Source of the DNA: Reticulitermes speratus
Lineage: Eukaryota > Arthropoda > Insecta > Blattodea > Rhinotermitidae
Direction: 5' to 3'
Assembly (NCBI GenBank): GCA_021186555.1
Contig: JAJKFL010000006.1
Span: forward strand, 26,285,478 to 26,349,477
Length of the DNA stretch: 64,000 nt
The notes below the pieces were generated by a model that had not been told where the DNA came from, made no database searches, and saw only the letters and a program-made list of their open reading frames with translations. Position numbers and translations under genes: made by a program. Shown here piece after piece: positions 22,240 through 34,610 of this stretch; position 1 is the first letter of the stretch, and each line of letters starts with the position of its first letter.

Positions 22240-22470
22240 ACTTTGAAACCCCGAAGAGAAGACAAAACTTTGCGTATCTGGGCGGTGATGGAAGAATAAG
22301 TTGGAAATGGTTCGTAATGATGTGGATTGGAGTCATTTGCCCAAGGTAGGGTCCAGCGGGGGACTCCAGTGGACACGATAATGAAACATTGGGGTTCCGT
22401 AGGGGGGGGGGGGTGTGCTAGCCGAATGACTATTATTTTCTCAAGAAGGACTTGCTCTTCATTCGTATTC
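22240..22470 (+). mobile_element. Degenerate LINE 3' fragment
   Basis: Translated with frameshifts it gives KPRRE, then a tract parallel to the 'W..LAQDR..WR.LVNTVM' block, then TIIFSRRTCSS, matching the order in the 170-475 copy. A 12-G run at 22402-22413 interrupts it. Confidence 0.5.
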
Positions 22471-23744
22471 TTTCGTTAGTGAATAGTACAGTAGTGCGGA
22501 ATTAATGTACATTCTGCAGAATCAAATAAACATGTTATGAATGTTGTGCTAAGGGGAATCGGCAAGGAAGTGGGGTTGTCCTATTTTTAAAGTACATTAC
22601 TACCCTAGTTATTGGACAAAACTGAACATTGCGGAATGGTTGGCATTCCTACATTGTATTCAGGAAGCTTTCAGTTCTCAACTTGGAAGCCGGCCATCTT
22701 GACTGATGCTTTTGTTTTTCCCCCTCCGCCTTCGATCAGTTTTTGAACCATGAAAAATGTTTTTTTTAACAGACGGGAGGACTGAGAAAATCACGAGTAA
22801 CCTCATTCAGGAACTGTGGACCAGTTAATCCGTATATACAAGTTGTATGTGATCTCAGAAAACTCGTGGTGTGCGTATATTGGGAAGGGAGGTGGGGTAG
22901 GAATAGTCCATAATGTTGACAGTATCGGTAAATAAACCATACACAACACCTCATCTCGGGTATTACTTTAATCAGAGTTCAGGCGAAAGTTGAGAATGCG
23001 TTGGTTAAGTGTTTATTGTGTTTGCAGTTCTTGTCGCAGAAATTTTAAACACGTGTGACGTATACGTAGCCGTAAGACTGCGGTTGTCACAGCTTTTCTG
23101 ACTTAAACAGCGCAGACACTGCATGCAGTTCCCCTTGAGCCAGTAGCCAGTGTTTCACATTCAAAAGTACAATCAGCCATTCAGGTATGGAATGTTGCAA
23201 AAAAGTGTGTTCAGACATGTGCAGGCTATGCACCAACACTTGAGTACACATCTCAGGTGTCAGTGGCAGTAGAGGTTTCCGGACTTGCGTGACAGTTTGA
23301 GGGCCTGAAGTCTATGTTCAGACTGGATCGCAGCGAGGTCTCTGTGATAACCCCACAATTGCTTGGCCTTGCCATCAAAAATAATTGTCACGCGTAGAAT
23401 GTACACGTTAGAGTTGGTTCATAAAATGCAAGGGTCGTCATTATCTTCATTTTATATACACTGATTGTGATTCTCGCACCATGGGGGAGAGAAGGCGGTC
23501 TTTTAGACTGACAGTAGGCGTGAGAATTGAACGCCACAACAGAAGGAATAGGTTGAAGTTGTGTGAACAAATTTGGTGTAATGTAATGCTTCTGAATATT
23601 TTGAACGTAGTGGTGGCACTCCAAAGTGCAGTGCATGATTGCACGGAACTTTACATTGATGATGGCTGGTAAAATGTTGTGTACGTTGTGGTTGTACATA
23701 CATGCGTGTTGTGTATGGTGCGTGCGTGTATGTGCACATGGAGA

Positions 23745-23979
23745 CAGTGGCTTAGCTAGGTTCTCTGGCGCCCGGGGCTTATAATCACAATTATAAATTT
23801 TAAATTTAAAAAAAATCGCAATTTTTTATTGAATTTCCTTGTATTTGGCTCAATAATTTAAAATTAGTTGAGAGCAGAAAATCAAAAATTTTTGTTTGAA
23901 GTTAATTTTGCCGCCCCTAGGACTCTGCCGCCCGGGGCGGGAGCACCACTCTCCGTCCCCCCACCCAGCTACGCCCCTG
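23745..23979. mobile_element. hAT-like MITE, copy 1 (235 bp)
   Basis: Starts cagtggcttagctaggt and ends acccagctacgcccctg, imperfect inverted repeats. Inside are mirrored cgcccggggc motifs near both ends and an AT-rich middle. The same architecture recurs at 47677-47926. The 8-bp flanks (catggaga / catgcttt) match only partly, so the duplication has decayed. Confidence 0.7.
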
Positions 23980-24603
23980 CATGCTTTTATGTGTGTTCTG
24001 TGTATACATGCATACGTGTGTTTTGAGTGCTGTGTATGTTTGTGTACGTGCATATGTTGGTGTTGTGTGCGTACCACATGCATTGTCTATTTTCATATTA
24101 CTGTTCGGTGTTTTCCAGCCAGGGTTCCGCCGAACATTGTTAGGGGTTCCGCGAAAAATCGTGGCATAAGTAAATGAAAGTTTTCAAAATCTGCGAACAA
24201 TTCCAAATATCCCTCGAAATGTCGCGGTAATTTTTGTCCGGAATTGGGCGGTACTGAAGTAATGTCTGTGTACTACCAGCTGCCTCTTTGTTTTGTGTTG
24301 GTCAGTTCGTACTGAAGATTGTGTTTAGTCGTGCAGTGTCTGTGTTCGTTTCGTATTGTCACAGAGCCGCCTCGCCGGTGGCCACAAAAAGACAAGTCCT
24401 GTGCCACCAACAGGAAAAGAGCAGCACTGCTCTTTACAAATCAGTTTTGTTGACAATAACTTAGCATGATTTCAAACTTCCGCAAATGAGATCTTCGTTA
24501 TTCTGGGATGTCGTTGCTTGGTAGTTAGTTACCGACGTTTCGATCTCAGTAATTTAGCAATAATTGCATTGCATTCCCCACTATCAACTTTTTCTGGCCT
24601 GTA

Positions 24604-24771
24604 AGGTAAAGGTAAAGCAATCCCATTACAGGCCCTTAGGATTCCAGGAGGTTGAGGCTCCCAGATTTCTAGACAATCGGCACATGAAGGTGGTAAAATT
24701 TGTCAGCCCTACGCACCGGCCGTCTTTACCCCCCAGGAAATATTCCTGGTACTCATTTCTGTTAGATGCTG
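24604..24771 (-). mobile_element. SINE family A, 5'-truncated
   Basis: The 3' tail on the minus strand is (TTTACC)n, seen here as ggtaaaggtaaag. The body matches the reverse complement of 33000-33174 (gaggttgaggctcccagat, ggcacatgaaggt). Perfect 14-bp duplications ttttctggcctgta lie at 24590-24603 and 24772-24785. The tRNA-like head is missing. Confidence 0.9.
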
Positions 24772-24949
24772 TTTTCTGGCCTGTATATGTTTTTATAGGT
24801 TGGGGTTCCTCAGGATATGAAAAATTAGTTTAGGGGCTCCGCAATGGAAGAAAAGAAAAGGTTTGAATCACTGTTAGTTTTCACACATCGCTTTCCATTC
24901 ATCTTTGTGTTTTATGTGGGTGTGTAACTTAGTTTCTCGCATTGATGGA

Positions 24950-25110
24950 ATAACATACACTGAGGTTGATCAAGAACAGGATGCTGAAGGGGGAAGTAGA
25001 ATGCTGGAGAAAAATTTAGGCTTTTGTAATGATGAGCTTCATGATTTGTACTCCGCCAAATATTATTGGGATGATCAAATCAATGAAGCTCATAAACCGA
25101 GGGATTACTA
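24950..25110 (+). mobile_element. Degenerate LINE reverse-transcriptase tail
   Basis: The frame contains NDELHDLYSAKYYWDDQIN, reminiscent of the 'HNEELHDLYSSPNI' segment that follows the reverse-transcriptase domain in many insect LINEs. The rest is too decayed to align. Confidence 0.4.
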
Positions 25111-26059
25111 CACTTGTGATGCGAATCTAAACCAATTTCCGATCGAGTCAAGTGGGTGAGTTATTTAACTCCAGGGAGTTGGATATTCCGTGAATGAAAG
25201 AGTGAAAACTGACCCTGTGAGGCACGCATTGAGGTTGCATTGTCGGATGTTTTATTTTGGAGGGTCGCAGATCGATGCACATTTTAACGAGGTCAAAAAT
25301 GCCGTTTCAAAAATTGCGCTGTTGTTAGTAATATGTGAACGTTTCAACGTCCAGGCGCCAGCACCCTTCACTGTTGGGAAGACGTCAAGTAATGGATTTC
25401 AAACATAACTTGAGACCTAAACGAACCTGTCGTGTCAGCACTCCAACTCGGAAGGTGCCAAGGGATCGACAGTCCTGAATATTCGATAGGTTTGCGTCAA
25501 CCTTCCAAGAAACTGCCTAAACAGTACATTAAAGTAGTCGGTTCTGTTCACATATTTTCATCATAATTTAGATCATGCCACCATTGGACAGTACGCAATC
25601 TGTAGGCCTAGTTAACAAATCGCAGTTAAATTATCGAAGAACGAATCAAGAAAATTTAGACGATGTGGTATGTTATTGGTCTTCATGACAGCACCACACA
25701 GAAAGGACGAGAACATTTGTGGATTATTTGGCCACCCATTAACTCGCCCACCCACCTCACACTCCACTCTCATTCTCCCGCTATGACTACTACGCCGTAC
25801 GTTGTGCAACTGCCTTTGTAAACGTCTAGTAACTAAAATGAGATTCGCAATATGTTTGGTTATTTTTTGCGTTTTGTAATTGTCTGCGCCGTGCAGAATA
25901 TACGAAGATAGTGCATGCAGACTGGGAACAGTTCAAAATTAGGACAGTAAGTCATGTTCCGTTTCCTTGGGTCGCCGCCTGCAGTCAGATTTGGCCTGCG
26001 CCGAAACTCTGAATACCTGCATAGTGCACATACCCACGTACATACATACATGCATACAT

Positions 26060-26195
26060 ATATACTGCGAGGATTTATGCTTTCGCAGCGGTGTAGTTGG
26101 AGTCTCCGTTCTTCTAGGGTATGACGCTCCGTCGCTGTGTAATTGGTGCTCGACGTTTCGAGACAACCTAGTGGTTTCATCTTCAGGAGTTGAAA
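26060..26195 (-). mobile_element. Penelope-like terminal-repeat relic
   Basis: The minus strand reads cctgaagatgaaaccacta then ctcgaaacgtcgagc, followed by a 'ccctagaagaacgg' motif also found (as cttctgggatgt) at 31110 and 45225. CTGAAGA and GAAAC sit at hammerhead-like spacing, but helices I and III are not convincing, so this is a relic. Confidence 0.4.
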
Positions 26196-26879
26196 TGTCC
26201 GAGAAGAATGCCGAACAGGTAGATTCGCGAATATATAGGGACAGTGTAACCGGTGACTGGCTGACTGGTCATGTAAAGCAGGCCGATGGGGGAGCAGTGC
26301 GAGTGGAGGAGGTTGAGGACTGGTCAACATCGGTCCTGTGGGTGACCGGTGGTGACCAGTATCTAGCCTGTGCGGGTAATGTATTTATATAATCAACCAT
26401 TGCTATGAAATGATGTGGCAGACTGCACATTGTAGTTGGTAATTCTTTTCAACGCAATTTTTTTTTCAGGAACAGTGTCAAACTGCGAGAATTAATGTTC
26501 CTGCCTCCATCGATTCATGTGACGCTGCATAAACATTTCCGCAGTTTTCACGTTGAGTGATATTTTCCTGTCTATGGGTACGCTTAAAAAAGGCCTACGT
26601 GCATCGGGCCTCTAAGGGCTCGAACCCATTGGGTATTCTAGTCTATTCATGGGTACGCTTGCGTTACGTTTTTGAGTGGCTCTTTAAAAAGTAAGGAAGT
26701 AACAAATTAAAGTTTCTAAATTTGAAATAATTGTGGATGATATATAAAGTGTGCAAGTTACAACACACGCTGAGGTAATTATCTTGAATTGGTTCAGTGA
26801 TATGTAAAATGCTCGAGGGTGTTCATTTCGTGACTAGACCTTAAATCTGATGGTGTGTTACGTCATAAGTTAGTATGAA

Positions 26880-27093
26880 TATGAATAGTCACATTATGTA
26901 CAGAGTAACTTCCTTGGACAGGGTCCTTCTTTAGAAGCTTGTAGTAACTTTGTATCAGATTACTTCCGAAGAATCCACTTCTAGAGCTTATGAAACAATT
27001 GAATCCAGTCCACAGTAGCACAATCTGGTTATTTAATATCCATTTAATATCATCCTTCCATCTACGACCAGATCTCATGCCTTCAGGTTGCAT
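26880..27093 (-). mobile_element. Degenerate LINE 3' fragment
   Basis: The minus frame begins GMRSGRRWKDDIKWIL, the [15 protein letters not shown] block of the same LINE family as 170-475, then drifts out of recognisable homology. Confidence 0.6.
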
Positions 27094-29670
27094 GATCAGT
27101 GCAAATAATTTCCTGTGTCAGATCTGAGGGGTTTCCGCCTTATAGGGTGTGGCGCAGTGTAGTCGCGAGGCATTTAGTGAAACGTCGGAGGAAATTGCTG
27201 CCTCCATCTTCAGCGTAGGTCTGACCTGATTATGGAGACAGAGCTCCTCCAGAACGTTGGTTACGTGGCGTCAGATCCTAGAAGACATTTTCTTTAGTGT
27301 CTACGTTGGCATTAGTTGACTTAAGGTTCGTCTTACTTTTAAACAGTTCCCATCTGTACGGTTATTAAAGTTGTTAAAAGAAGTATTACGTGTGACCGTG
27401 TTTTGTTAAGTAATGCGTGAGTAATGAAGTCTATTCTAACATCTATCCTTCTTGAATGGATCCTGTATCCTGCAGCCTTCTCGCCGTCCCGTGACTTCTT
27501 TGCTGTTGGACTTTATGTGACCGTCATAAATTGCCTCTTATGTATGCCCTCTCTCCAGGATTTAATGAACTGACTCCAATATTTTCTGGTGTTATTATTA
27601 AATATCATTTATGCACGCACCTGCATCTGTATTGATCTCTTTGTATCGGGGCCTTCTCTGCCTCTCTGACGTAATCTTCTCGACCAGTTACTTTGAACAT
27701 AGGCCTGCTTTCTAACGTATTTCCTGTATTTTTTAAGTACAGTGGGCCCTTAATGTTTGATTATATTCATACCTTGGCTTTTAACCATCTGTCAAATTTT
27801 CACTGCATGGCGTCATTCAGGCCTTACCCATCTGACGTGAAAATAGCAATAAACTTGAAGTTCCGGTAGACAGAGTGAACAGATGAGCTTAAAAGGGAGT
27901 CTTGTATTGTGAAGTTAAAAAGATTGAAGGTCCAGTGTTGATAGCCGCGGAACTCTCCGTCATTTCTTGAAAACAGTGACTGGAGAGGATGCTGAAGAAA
28001 CCTACACAAACGTTTTAGCTTCTTTTTTTAATTCGCAACTTTGAAAATCTACTGGCGGTTGTATAAAATGAGGTTGGTGCAACATGTAATTCAGTGTCCT
28101 GAACATTTGCTTAGCATCTTAAAATTTTGCAGTTTTTTTGTTATTTCTGCGTACCATGAAGGGTATCACGGCCCCACGAGAAAGTTGTGTTTTAGTATAC
28201 CGTTTTATGGCTGTCATGTTTAGAACGATTCGAGTTAGACACGTGAAATGTCATGAGCTAAAGAATAACAGGCATTCGCAGGACTTACAAAAAATTATTG
28301 TGTTAAAATTACATACCTGGTGTCTCTGCCGTAAGTTGCAGGTTTTCTTTGGGGAAATTTAAGACATTAGAAATTGATGCTAATGGAATTTATGCACAGC
28401 AAAACGTCACTAAGTTGGACAAATATTTATGGATTGTTTCATCCTTTTTATTTAGATAGTAGAGCGTGACTTGAGGGGGAACTCATTTTTTAAGGCGTCC
28501 GGGATTCCGATTTAAGTCACCAGCTCTACTATTATAATCGATCTGGTGTCTGCTCCGTCTTTTATATGTCCTCATCAAAACCACGGAATAGTTTAATAAA
28601 AAAAGGCGACCATCGCTTATTTCTACGTCCTGTGTTCTTTCTTCTTGTGGAAACCTAAGGTGCATTACCATGGACACAAGGACCTGTCGCGGGACCCCAT
28701 CCGGACGAATCCTGGCCACATCCTCACACTTCCATATCCTATTCATTTTTAAATCTACATTAATATACAGAGAATCTCTTTGATCGCTGACCAGAGTACA
28801 GCAGCTTTATCGCATAGAAAGCAGGCATCCACCGTGACATTCCGTGACAGCTGCGGTGCTCAGGTCAGCTATAAAAGATAGGCTGTGTATGAACCAAGGC
28901 TTTAGAGATGAAAGCAGAAAGAGAAGTAGCCGTCAGATTCTTCAAGGACCTTATTATTTATGAAGTAACTTTAGTGTTATAATGTGCCAGATACGTCATA
29001 ACGTCGCTATACTGCTTCTTTGAGGCCATGTGACCATACAGCAAGACAGACTTGTTTTTCATGGGACGAGATGCCTGCACTGTCTGCAGACAACTTGATC
29101 CCACGCCCACGCAGTGCAACACGTGTTTTGTGCAGCATTGCTCTATTACTTTTCACCTTTTGCTTTTACTTAATGCTGAATGAAATATTAGCAAGTCACA
29201 CCGAAATCCCATCCGTATAAACAGATCTGGAAAGCATCCATCAACATGTGGCATTAGAACGACCCCCCCCCCCCCCAACTGCAGTTAAATCAGTTTGATG
29301 TTAGAAGTTTTTATGCAACTCGCAACATAAGCTGTCGTCTGCTTGTTATTTGGATTCGTGTTATACGGGCCTCTTATTTGCTACACATAAAAGTGCGCCG
29401 TCTATATTGTGCAGTAAGCCTGCCTACCTGGACCACCGTTCTGTCGTTATATCTGTACTGGACCAACCCCTCATTTCCGCTGTGTTTGTATTGTTAGTTT
29501 TATAGAAGGGCCAGATATGAGTAATGTTTTATGAATCAAGGGAACTGGGTTTACATTGGTCTCCTGCAGATTATGTACATATGAAGTCCCTGTTCTCGCC
29601 ACAAAGGAACGTTAGGGAGTGGTGTTGTAGTTACAATTTTACTTAACCTCGGATTTAGGTGGCGAGTGAT
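27094..29670. other. Non-coding sequence
   Basis: No bounded element or conserved frame was recognised. About 27175-27225 contains gaaacgtcggagg and a tgcctccatcttcagcg motif also present at 41400-41435, implying an old dispersed repeat. A 14-C run lies at 29263-29276. Confidence 0.4.
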
Positions 29671-29674
29671 AAGT

Positions 29675-29850
29675 TTCACGCTCCGACCGCTTTACCCGCG
29701 GGGAGAGATTCATCGGTACCCATTGAAATCGAGGCTGGGTGGGCCCACATTCGGTCTGGACACAGGAGAATACAGCAGTCTCTTGCCTTGCCGGTATTCG
29801 AACCAAGATTTCTCGGAAAGTCGTGTGTCTGTTTAGATGTATTAATATCA
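29675..29850 (-). mobile_element. SINE family A, degenerate copy
   Basis: Shows the diagnostic order ccgctttacccg, cggtacccattg, aggctgggtgggccca, ggtctggacac and the B-box-like gtattcgaacc, collinear with the intact copies at 56492 and 61397. No duplication was recognised. Confidence 0.65.
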
Positions 29851-30403
29851 TGTGCTGTAGTAACCGCTTCCGCAGTTTCGGTTTAAGGGCGCTTATCACG
29901 TTAGTAGCATATCTCAGGTAAGCTGTTATCTCGTATTACGTCAGGCCCCTTTGTGAAGTGTCCAGTTCCTGGTATTGTTTTCGTAACGTAAAGTAAATTT
30001 TGTGGTTTTGAAAATTTCATCTTTTTGGTCTTAATAATTATTTATGTATGGCTGAACATTGGTCTTAGTAGATTATAGTGTTTATAATTGTCTAGACCTT
30101 TGCTTTTCCATAAAAGGAACATACATGTGTTGCATTATAGGGTAAGCCCTCCTGCTGATGACCATTCCGGTTAAAACACGTTGTGACAGTAATGAGCGTT
30201 TATTCTGTGATGTGTTGGCCATGTTTGTTGAGCGCTTTGCTGAATGTATGTAACAGTAGTATGGAATTTCATGTTAAATAGAATTTGGACAATTATTAGG
30301 TTTCAGAGGCTAGCTGTCTGTGTCGTTATGTACACCAGGGAAGAACAAGCAGCGTACTTAACATTGTATTTACCGTGCATTTTTCAATTAAGATATATTC
30401 ATT

Positions 30404-30560
30404 AAACACCAAACTAATGCACATAAACTTTATTCACAACAGTTTATTCTTAAAATTCCCCTATACGTATTTCGGTGGTTTAAGGGTGGTATAGGGGAAT
30501 TTTAAGAATAAACTTTTGTGAATAAAGTTTATGTGCATTAGTTGGTGTTTAATGAATATA
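30404..30560. repeat. Inverted repeat, arms ~63-72 bp, with relic Penelope-like centre
   Basis: The left arm (30404-30466) pairs with the right arm (30489-30560), including aataaactttattcac-type sequence and ccaa...taatgcacataaa. The loop reads gtatttcggtgg, a decayed form of the gtttcgg strand of the hammerhead-like motifs. Confidence 0.75.
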
Positions 30561-31094
30561 AGCAGCGTACTGTTTAGAGCCCATTTACCTTAGTAAACCC
30601 CCATCGCGTTTGCGCAACACAAAGAGCCTTGGAGCATGTAGTTTTTATGTAAAGTTGGTTTTGCTTGCGGATATACGGTCTGAAATGCGCCTTTCTTTGA
30701 ATAGGAAGTGGTATTGTGGCACACCACGGCGTACTTCTTGAATGTAGTGGTTTAGTGAAACCGAAAACTGTGGAGGAAGTTAACAAATAAGAGTATTTAC
30801 TGCATTGTGTCCCTAAACGAAGATTAATTAGGTGTATATAAATATAACTTTGAAACTCAACTGTAAGAAAGACATAAGTCCACAAATAAACACCAATTAA
30901 TATGTAAAATTGTGAAAGAGCATACCTCGTTGCTGGTCAGTAATTGACTGATGCCCGTTTGTAATTAAGCGACCAAAATTCTTTACAGCCTTATACACCA
31001 ACGTTAGCCTAAGTGAATGAGGGCATTTGTAGTCCTTTTTCGTGGCAAACTGAAGTGTGAGTTGCGAGACTTTAGGCTTCCGCCGCGATGTAGT

Positions 31095-31185
31095 TAAGGC
31101 CTTCGCTCTTCTGGGATGTTACGCAGCTTATGTTGGTAAAGCTACCGCCAACGCTGCGTAACACCCCAGAAGAGCGAAGGCCTTA
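31095..31185. repeat. 33-bp-arm inverted repeat
   Basis: The arm at 31095-31127 (taaggccttcgctcttctgg...) is complementary to 31153-31185 with one mismatch, around a 25-base loop. Confidence 0.85.
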
Positions 31186-31286
31186 TCTGTGAGTTATTAA
31201 GGAAGGTTGTCTAGGAGTATTTGTTGAAAAATAGGAGAGAGTTTATGTTTGTTGAATTAATCGTGTTGCTGGCTATTGCGGTGAGT

Positions 31287-31343
31287 AGGCACGCCTTTTA
31301 GCCGGGGAAACTAGAGCAGTTACACCGTCTAAAAGGCGTGCCT
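31287..31343. repeat. 15-bp-arm hairpin
   Basis: The arm aggcacgccttttag at 31287-31301 is exactly complementary to 31329-31343. It lies about 100 bases after the previous inverted repeat. Confidence 0.8.
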
Positions 31344-32124
31344 TCAGACCGAAAAGAAATTATATGGAAAACACAAATCTTATCAACGCGACGGCCGCAC
31401 GAAAGTGAAACTCGGTCCCCGTTTTATGACTCAGCTAGAATCGGTATTGGGACTTCATGTATGAACGTGAGGTTAAGCTGATCATTGTTGCGAGTAGTTA
31501 ACAAATCTGCGTTAGACTCCTTCGTTTCGATTTTCTACCCAGAAACAGATTATCCTAAGCTGACGTTTCCTTGGCTCTCTTCTGTTCCGTCAGTCAGATT
31601 TTGAAATAGTAGCCCCAAACGAGGTGACGATCAGCGACTTTCCAATTTTTCCCACTTCAATATGTATTATTTTCCACCTCTTATTAACATAGATTTATAC
31701 AGTTGAGAAGGCGGTGTTGAAGAAAGCTAAAAAAAAATCCATAAGCTTTTGAGGTTTTGCCTGTTGATTTATCAGTGAGGCTTCTTGGACATTTGAAAGA
31801 AATATTCCTGGAATAAATAAACTCTGTTAATATCTGTGTTGTGACTTGTCCTGTCAGAAGCATCGAATTTAAGTAGATATGTTTGTGTGTGTGGAGCATT
31901 TTGGATGAATGTTCGAAAGAGAGGTTACAAAAGCATCCTGCATTACGTTTTGTAAAGCTGCCCCTGTAAGCCTATAAGAGAGACTCAGCACCCCCACTCT
32001 TGGGCTCAGCCATGGCGAGTATAAAAACGGCCGACAGGTGGGACGTCTTTAAATTTATACTTTATTAGATAACAAACCAACAAATGCATATAAGTGTATG
32101 AAAGTATATTATACACACTGCATA

Positions 32125-32168
32125 CCTCCTACATGTTTCGGCCACTCATATGGCCATCTTCAGGGAGG
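32125..32168 (-). ncRNA. Hammerhead ribozyme-like motif
   Basis: On the minus strand the order is CCTCC, core CTGAAGA, T, helix II GGCCA/TGGCC around a 6-base loop, GAAA, CATGTA, then GGAGG. Helix I is 5 bp (CCTCC/GGAGG). CTGANGA and GAAA are the universal hammerhead core and N7 may be any base. Helix III is the palindrome ACATGT, which is too short to fold alone and suggests dimeric action. Predicted cleavage follows the A after ACATGT. Such minimal type I hammerheads occur in Penelope-like retroelements. Activity is untested. Confidence 0.75.
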
Positions 32169-32875
32169 TGCATTACAAAGGATAGATACATCGAAATATT
32201 TCAGAAGTATTAGAACCAATGCACAGATAAAAAAATATTAAATTTTGAAAACAATACATGATTTAAAATACGTATTAAAGATTAAAATAAATTTGTTCGC
32301 CCTCTCTTTTCTACAGATCTTTAACAGTGATTCTGTAGATACTCCGAATGATACGACTTAATGTAATGTTCGTATATGGGACGGTTTTGTGATGCGTGTA
32401 GACTGGGGCGGAGCAATTGCAACGGCGTGGGTAGGCGCGGTTTGTCTTGTGCGGAAATGTCTTAGTAAGTAGAATTTTTGTCTGACTGGTGAACGCTGCC
32501 ACCATTTATTATGCGAGTATAAACTTCTGGTTATAGCTGTAAGTTACTGTGTGGGATTGGAAGCTGATTTTTTTAAGTGAAGGCAAATACAGATGTTAGA
32601 GCTGTAGACAGTTGTGAGAAGAAATTATGGAATATAGAGACAGAAGAAGAAAATTCAGATGTCAGAGTAGAAGTTACAACTACGTAATTAATCATGCAAG
32701 TGGAGTGCTGTAAACAGTCAGGGAAATGAATTAATTGGAACCGAGGGAGGTGAAGTTCGTATGCGGGAAATGGAGCACTGCATAACGAGGAATTTCGTGA
32801 TTTGTAACGTCACTTAGGAATTCTCTGAAGGTTAGTTTATTATACGAATGTTATGTTGGGCCTTATCCTGTGTCT

Positions 32876-33174
32876 GGGGGCATGCGGTGGCGCAGTTGGT
32901 TGAGACACTGCGTTACAACCGCTACAAGGTCGCGGGTTCGATTCTCGATGGTGTCATTGACTTAATCCTTCCGACCGCACTGTGGCCCTGGGGTTAACTC
33001 AGCCTCTAACAGAAGTGAGCACCAGAAATATTTTCTTGGGGGGGGGGGGGGTTAAAGGCGTAGGGTTGACAACCTTACTACCTTCATGTGCCTACTGTCT
33101 GGGAATCTGGGAGCCTCAACCTCTGGGAACCCTCAGGACCTGTCCAGAACTGTACAGGGATTACTTTACCTTTA
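32876..33174 (+). mobile_element. SINE family A, full-length
   Basis: Begins with a tRNA-like head with A box tggcgcagttgg and B box ggttcgattct, and ends in ctttacctttacc. The flanking 15-bp duplications are ccttatcctgtgtct (32861-32875) and ccttgtcctgtgtct (33175-33189), one mismatch. A 14-G run at 33038-33051 lies inside. Its head differs from the 56492/61397 copies, so it may be a subfamily. Confidence 0.9.
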
Positions 33175-34429
33175 CCTTGTCCTGTGTCTTATCAGTTAAA
33201 GACGGGTTTACAGGGACCTTCCGAAGCTTCATGTTTGTCGAGTTAGTGTATATATTGGACAGTGTCCAGCGTAATATTCATAGGGTCATTCTAAGTATTG
33301 TTAGAATAATAAAATAGGGTCTGATCATGTAGTTTCGAAGTGTAAGGTAAATGTATACAACATTTCTGTGGGTCGTCTCTTTAAATGGATACCGACGCAC
33401 GGGAAGTTTGCGTAACAATAGACCTAATGGAAATAGGCCATGAGGATGGGAGACATACCTGTGGAGATTCTTAAGATTGTGTTCGATAGTGGCCTTTGGT
33501 GTTAGTGGTGCTGAACCTACCGCAGCGACAGTGAAGTGCTATGATGGAAATTAAATACGGCCATGACCCAGTCCACGTTACGGTCCGGCAGATAATGTTC
33601 AAGATTTCACTGTATGATCAGAATTTGGATGAAATGTTATACAGAACATTGGCAGCTAAGTGGATCTGTACTCTTAATTTGGAACTTTTTTAATCACTAG
33701 ACTGACTTCAGTGCACGTCCTTGTATCTTTATTTAACATTCAGCACATTGAAAACTATGTTAGACATCTCAAAGTAACTCATTGCTTGAGCATAACACCT
33801 TTCTGTGACCAACAGTTATGTCGCAACACGTGCATTTTACAAATCTCCAGATCTGTCAGTATGAAAGGCCACAAAAATGGAAAAAAAAGGGTAACACGAA
33901 ACACGGCATTTCTATAGATAGCTTTCTTCCAAATACTCGAATAATGGTTGCATGTGGCAAAAACATTGCTGGTATGTCTTTAGTCCACTATTCGTAAAAT
34001 CTCTGTAAGCTTGCCACATACAATTTATCGGCACTTGGCGGGAAACCATGTATTGTTAAATTTGGGATATGTAAATTGTTTTGGAAAGTGTTGAAGAATA
34101 TCATTAACATGTTGATGCGGACGCTTTTAAGCATAGTTTGTGGCTCGGATGTACAAAACCGTACGTGTTGTGTTATGTGGGTGTGAAACTTTGTCTCTTA
34201 TTTGAAGCGAAGAAAATACGAATATGTTGCGGGCGTGTGGGAACAAACTGCTGCAGATATTATTTGACCTTAAAAAGAGGTAGTTCCAGGATGGTGGAGG
34301 GTATTACGTAATGAGGAACCCCACGTTTTGTGATATTTAATGAGTAGGCCTTATTATTTGAATGGTTGTATGAAGCAGGGTGAGGTGGGTGGGACATGTA
34401 GCACATATGAGCTGAGAAATGCAGACCAA

Positions 34430-34610
34430 TTTAATTTAAAAAAACCTGAAGAGAAAATTACACTTTAGAGACCTAAGCGTAGATTTGTGTATAATATTAA
34501 AATGGTTCTTAAAATAGAGTGTGGGTGTGTGAATTAGATGAATGTGACTCTGGATATGGCACATTGACCTATGTTTTGAACACGGAAATGGAAATTCTCT
34601 TGTCATTCTT
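34430..34610 (+). mobile_element. Degenerate LINE 3' fragment
   Basis: The phrases acctgaagagaaaattacac, agacctaagcgtagatt, ataatattaaaatggttctt and ctggatatggcaca run parallel to the 170-475 LINE end (…ggatcttcaag…gatatggctcagg). Confidence 0.55.

Noticed and set aside
25860..26330. 156-codon minus-strand open frame, the longest in the window
   Set aside because: It overlaps a Penelope-like relic, is rich in Ser/Pro/His and matches no protein family; probably a chance frame.
26590..26640. tRNA-like gggctcgaacccat sequence
   Set aside because: Only a B-box-like word; no cloverleaf or SINE body around it.
27175..27225. gaaacgtcgg next to ccatcttcag with a perfect ggagg/cctcc stem
   Set aside because: The GAAAC and CTGAAGA parts are on opposite strands, so no hammerhead can form.
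28483..28746. 87-codon minus-strand frame
   Set aside because: No recognisable domain, splice sites or neighbouring exon.
30150..30192. CTGATGACC…GGTT followed by AAAACACG, hammerhead-like
   Set aside because: The GAAA element is AAAA and helix I cannot be formed; too decayed to list as a motif.
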